From Halieaceae bacterium (GTDB lineage: Bacteria; Pseudomonadota; Gammaproteobacteria; Pseudomonadales; Halieaceae): 38,634 bases of DNA. Position numbers and translations under genes: made by a program. Under the pieces are notes generated by a model. The model searched no databases. It was not told the origin of the DNA and saw only the letters and a program-made list of their open reading frames with translations. Below, in pieces: positions 37,292 through 38,634 of the stretch. The stretch lies in NCBI GenBank assembly GCA_030066555.1, contig JASJBK010000031.1, forward strand, positions 1-38,634, read 5' to 3'. Each line of letters starts with the position of its first letter. Within the stretch, counting starts at the first letter, position 1.

Positions 37292-38634
37292 TGAGAAGGT
37301 TCAGCGCTACCTGGCTCGCGCCCACTGCATGCCTGGCCCTGCTGCTTCTGAGTACCTGGATATACTGGCCCGGCCTGGACGGCCCCGTAGTGCTGGACGA
37401 TGCCGCCAATCTTGAGCGTGTGCAGGCGCTGGCTGGGGGAGACGGCTTTTTCTCGGATGTGCTGGTAGAGAACCGGTCCGGTCCACTGGGCAGGCCGGTG
37501 TCCATGGCCAGCTTCATGCTGGACCTGTACCTGTTGGACGGCGGTGTACGCGGTGCAAAGCTGACCAATGTGATTCTGCACGCCGCGACCGGCGTGTTGG
37601 TCTACCTGTTTTGCCTGCAGCTGTTTCGGGCGCTCGGGTACGCGAGGGAGCGCGAGCTATCCCTGTGGGTTACCGCATTCTGGTTGCTGGCTCCGCTGTT
37701 CGTCAGCACAGTACTTTATATGGTTCAGCGTATGGCCCAGCTGGCGACATTTTTCAGCGTGCTGTCCTGCTGGGCTTACCTCTGCTGGCGCCGCAGTTCG
37801 CCAGGAGGGCTGAGCTTGCTGTGGTTATTGCTGGCTCTCATAGCGGTGGTGCTGGCTGCCCTCAGCAAGGAAAACGGCTTGCTGGCGATACCGCTGCTGA
37901 TGCTCATCGAACTGGCCGTGCTGCAACCGCGAGATCGTGCGCTCGAGCAGGTGCCTGCGCACACCCGGGGCCTGGCGATCGTTCACTCCTGCCTATTGGT
38001 GATGGGTGTCCTGGCGACGCTTGCCTTGCTGGTGCTGGGTATGGAATCCCTGCAGGCGAGCTACGAGAGACGGGATTTCACGCTCTGGGAGCGAATTCTC
38101 ACTCAGCCGCGAATTCTCTGGATCTACCTCGGGCAGTTGCTGTCTCCCGACCCTGCCTCCCTTGGCCTCTATCATGACGGCTTTGCCTTTTCCGAGCGTT
38201 TGCTGAAACCCACGTCAACGCTGGTCGCGATCCTTGCCTGGCTGGCTGCACTGGCCGCATCGCTGGGGGCGCTGCTCCTGCCCGCCTGGCGCGGCTGCGG
38301 CTTTGGCCTGCTCTTCTTCCTGATCGGGCACGCATTGGAGTCAACGATCTTTCCGCTCGAACTCTACTTTGAACACCGCAACTACCTGCCAGCGCTGGGT
38401 GTGTTTGTGGCCCTGGTGTGTTTGCTGGCTACGCTGGGCAGCCGCTGGTCCTGGCTACGCCCCTGGTTGCAGCTGCTGTTGGCTGTCATGCTGCTACGGG
38501 CCACTTTGGTAACCGCGACCGAGGTGCAGGTCTGGTCCAACGGACGCGTCTTTCACCTGGTGGCTATCAACCGCTTTCCGGATTCCGTGCGCGCCAATGA
38601 GACCCTGGCGATGGAGCTGGCGCGGCTGGGTGAC
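37291..38634 (+). CDS. Second GT-C/TMTC-like glycosyltransferase candidate, tandem paralogue (3' end outside window)
   Basis: The frame is open from the GTG at 37291, whose G is the last base of the preceding TAG stop, to the window end (448 codons). It aligns by eye with the preceding gene throughout: SGPLGRPVSM, VSTVLYMVQRMAQLATFF, LSKENGLLAIPLL, GHALESTIFPLELYFEHRNYLPALG. Its first loop reads VVLDDAANL, so the Asp36-Asp37 pair expected of a GT-C active site is intact. About 11 membrane helices are visible, and the TPR-like tail has just begun (FPDSVRANETLAMELARLG). Translational coupling to the upstream gene is likely. It probably works on the same acceptor, perhaps the pilin. Confidence 0.75.
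   Translation, partial: MRRFSATWLAPTACLALLLLSTWIYWPGLDGPVVLDDAANLERVQALAGGDGFFSDVLVENRSGPLGRPVSMASFMLDLYLLDGGVRGAKLTNVILHAATGVLVYLFCLQLFRALGYARERELSLWVTAFWLLAPLFVSTVLYMVQRMAQLATFFSVLSCWAYLCWRRSSPGGLSLLWLLLALIAVVLAALSKENGLLAIPLLMLIELAVLQPRDRALEQVPAHTRGLAIVHSCLLVMGVLATLALLVLGMESLQASYERRDFTLWERILTQPRILWIYLGQLLSPDPASLGLYHDGFAFSERLLKPTSTLVAILAWLAALAASLGALLLPAWRGCGFGLLFFLIGHALESTIFPLELYFEHRNYLPALGVFVALVCLLATLGSRWSWLRPWLQLLLAVMLLRATLVTATEVQVWSNGRVFHLVAINRFPDSVRANETLAMELARLGD

Overview
The window is a GC-rich chromosomal segment from a gammaproteobacterium. Gene content and order (lpoA-yraN divergent from rsmI, then rnpB, the dcw cell-wall/division cluster, secA-argJ-mutT, then coaE-pilD-pilC-pilB divergent from pilA) match the Pseudomonas/Cellvibrionales side of the class. 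A marine Halieaceae-like organism is a reasonable guess but is not proven by anything read here. Apart from a 4-kb metabolic insert and the genes after pilA, this is core chromosome. No tRNA, insertion sequence, prophage or CRISPR array was seen.

Layout. (1) 1-3051: yraN (partial) and lpoA on the minus strand, divergent from rsmI. (2) 3057-3653: the RNase P RNA gene, followed by a 60-bp tandem repeat whose units each fold into a terminator-like hairpin. (3) 3713-7243: an accessory block between rnpB and mraZ, made of a lipoprotein sulfatase of the sulfamidase type, a convergent PQQ sugar-dehydrogenase-like protein fused to cytochrome c, and a small DUF5062-like protein. (4) 7536-24197: the dcw cluster, mraZ-rsmH-ftsL-ftsI-murE-murF-mraY-murD-ftsW-murG-murC-ddlB-ftsQ-ftsA-ftsZ. 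It starts from a strong sigma70-type promoter followed by 10-bp-spaced MraZ boxes, and most of its genes overlap by 1-11 bp. lpxC, the usual neighbour after ftsZ, is absent; a 360-bp gene-free gap follows instead. (5) 24558-29896: M23 peptidase, secA, argJ and a mutT-type Nudix gene. (6) 29903-34412, minus strand: coaE, pilD, pilC, pilB. (7) 34413-38634: a regulatory region with a sigma54 promoter, pilA with its own terminator, then two tandem paralogous multi-membrane-span proteins that look like GT-C glycosyltransferases. The second runs off the window.

How it fits together. Regions 1-5 make and remodel peptidoglycan: precursors by Mur/Ddl/MraY, septal synthesis by FtsW/FtsI, assembly by FtsA/FtsZ/FtsQ/FtsL, PBP1A activation by LpoA, hydrolysis by the M23 enzyme. 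Regions 6-7 build type IVa pili: PilB is the extension ATPase, PilC the platform, PilD the prepilin peptidase and PilA the major pilin.

The least ordinary part is the pilA-downstream pair. Two tandem GT-C/TMTC-like proteins sit where Pseudomonas and Acinetobacter carry pilin glycosyltransferases. The first has lost one acidic residue of the usual catalytic pair, and its start codon lies only a few bases after the pilA terminator with no visible Shine-Dalgarno. This suggests a read-through-fed pilin glycosylation module. Other oddities are an Asn in place of the expected catalytic His in the PQQ enzyme, an SSQ in place of SSN in FtsI, and the hairpin array behind rnpB.
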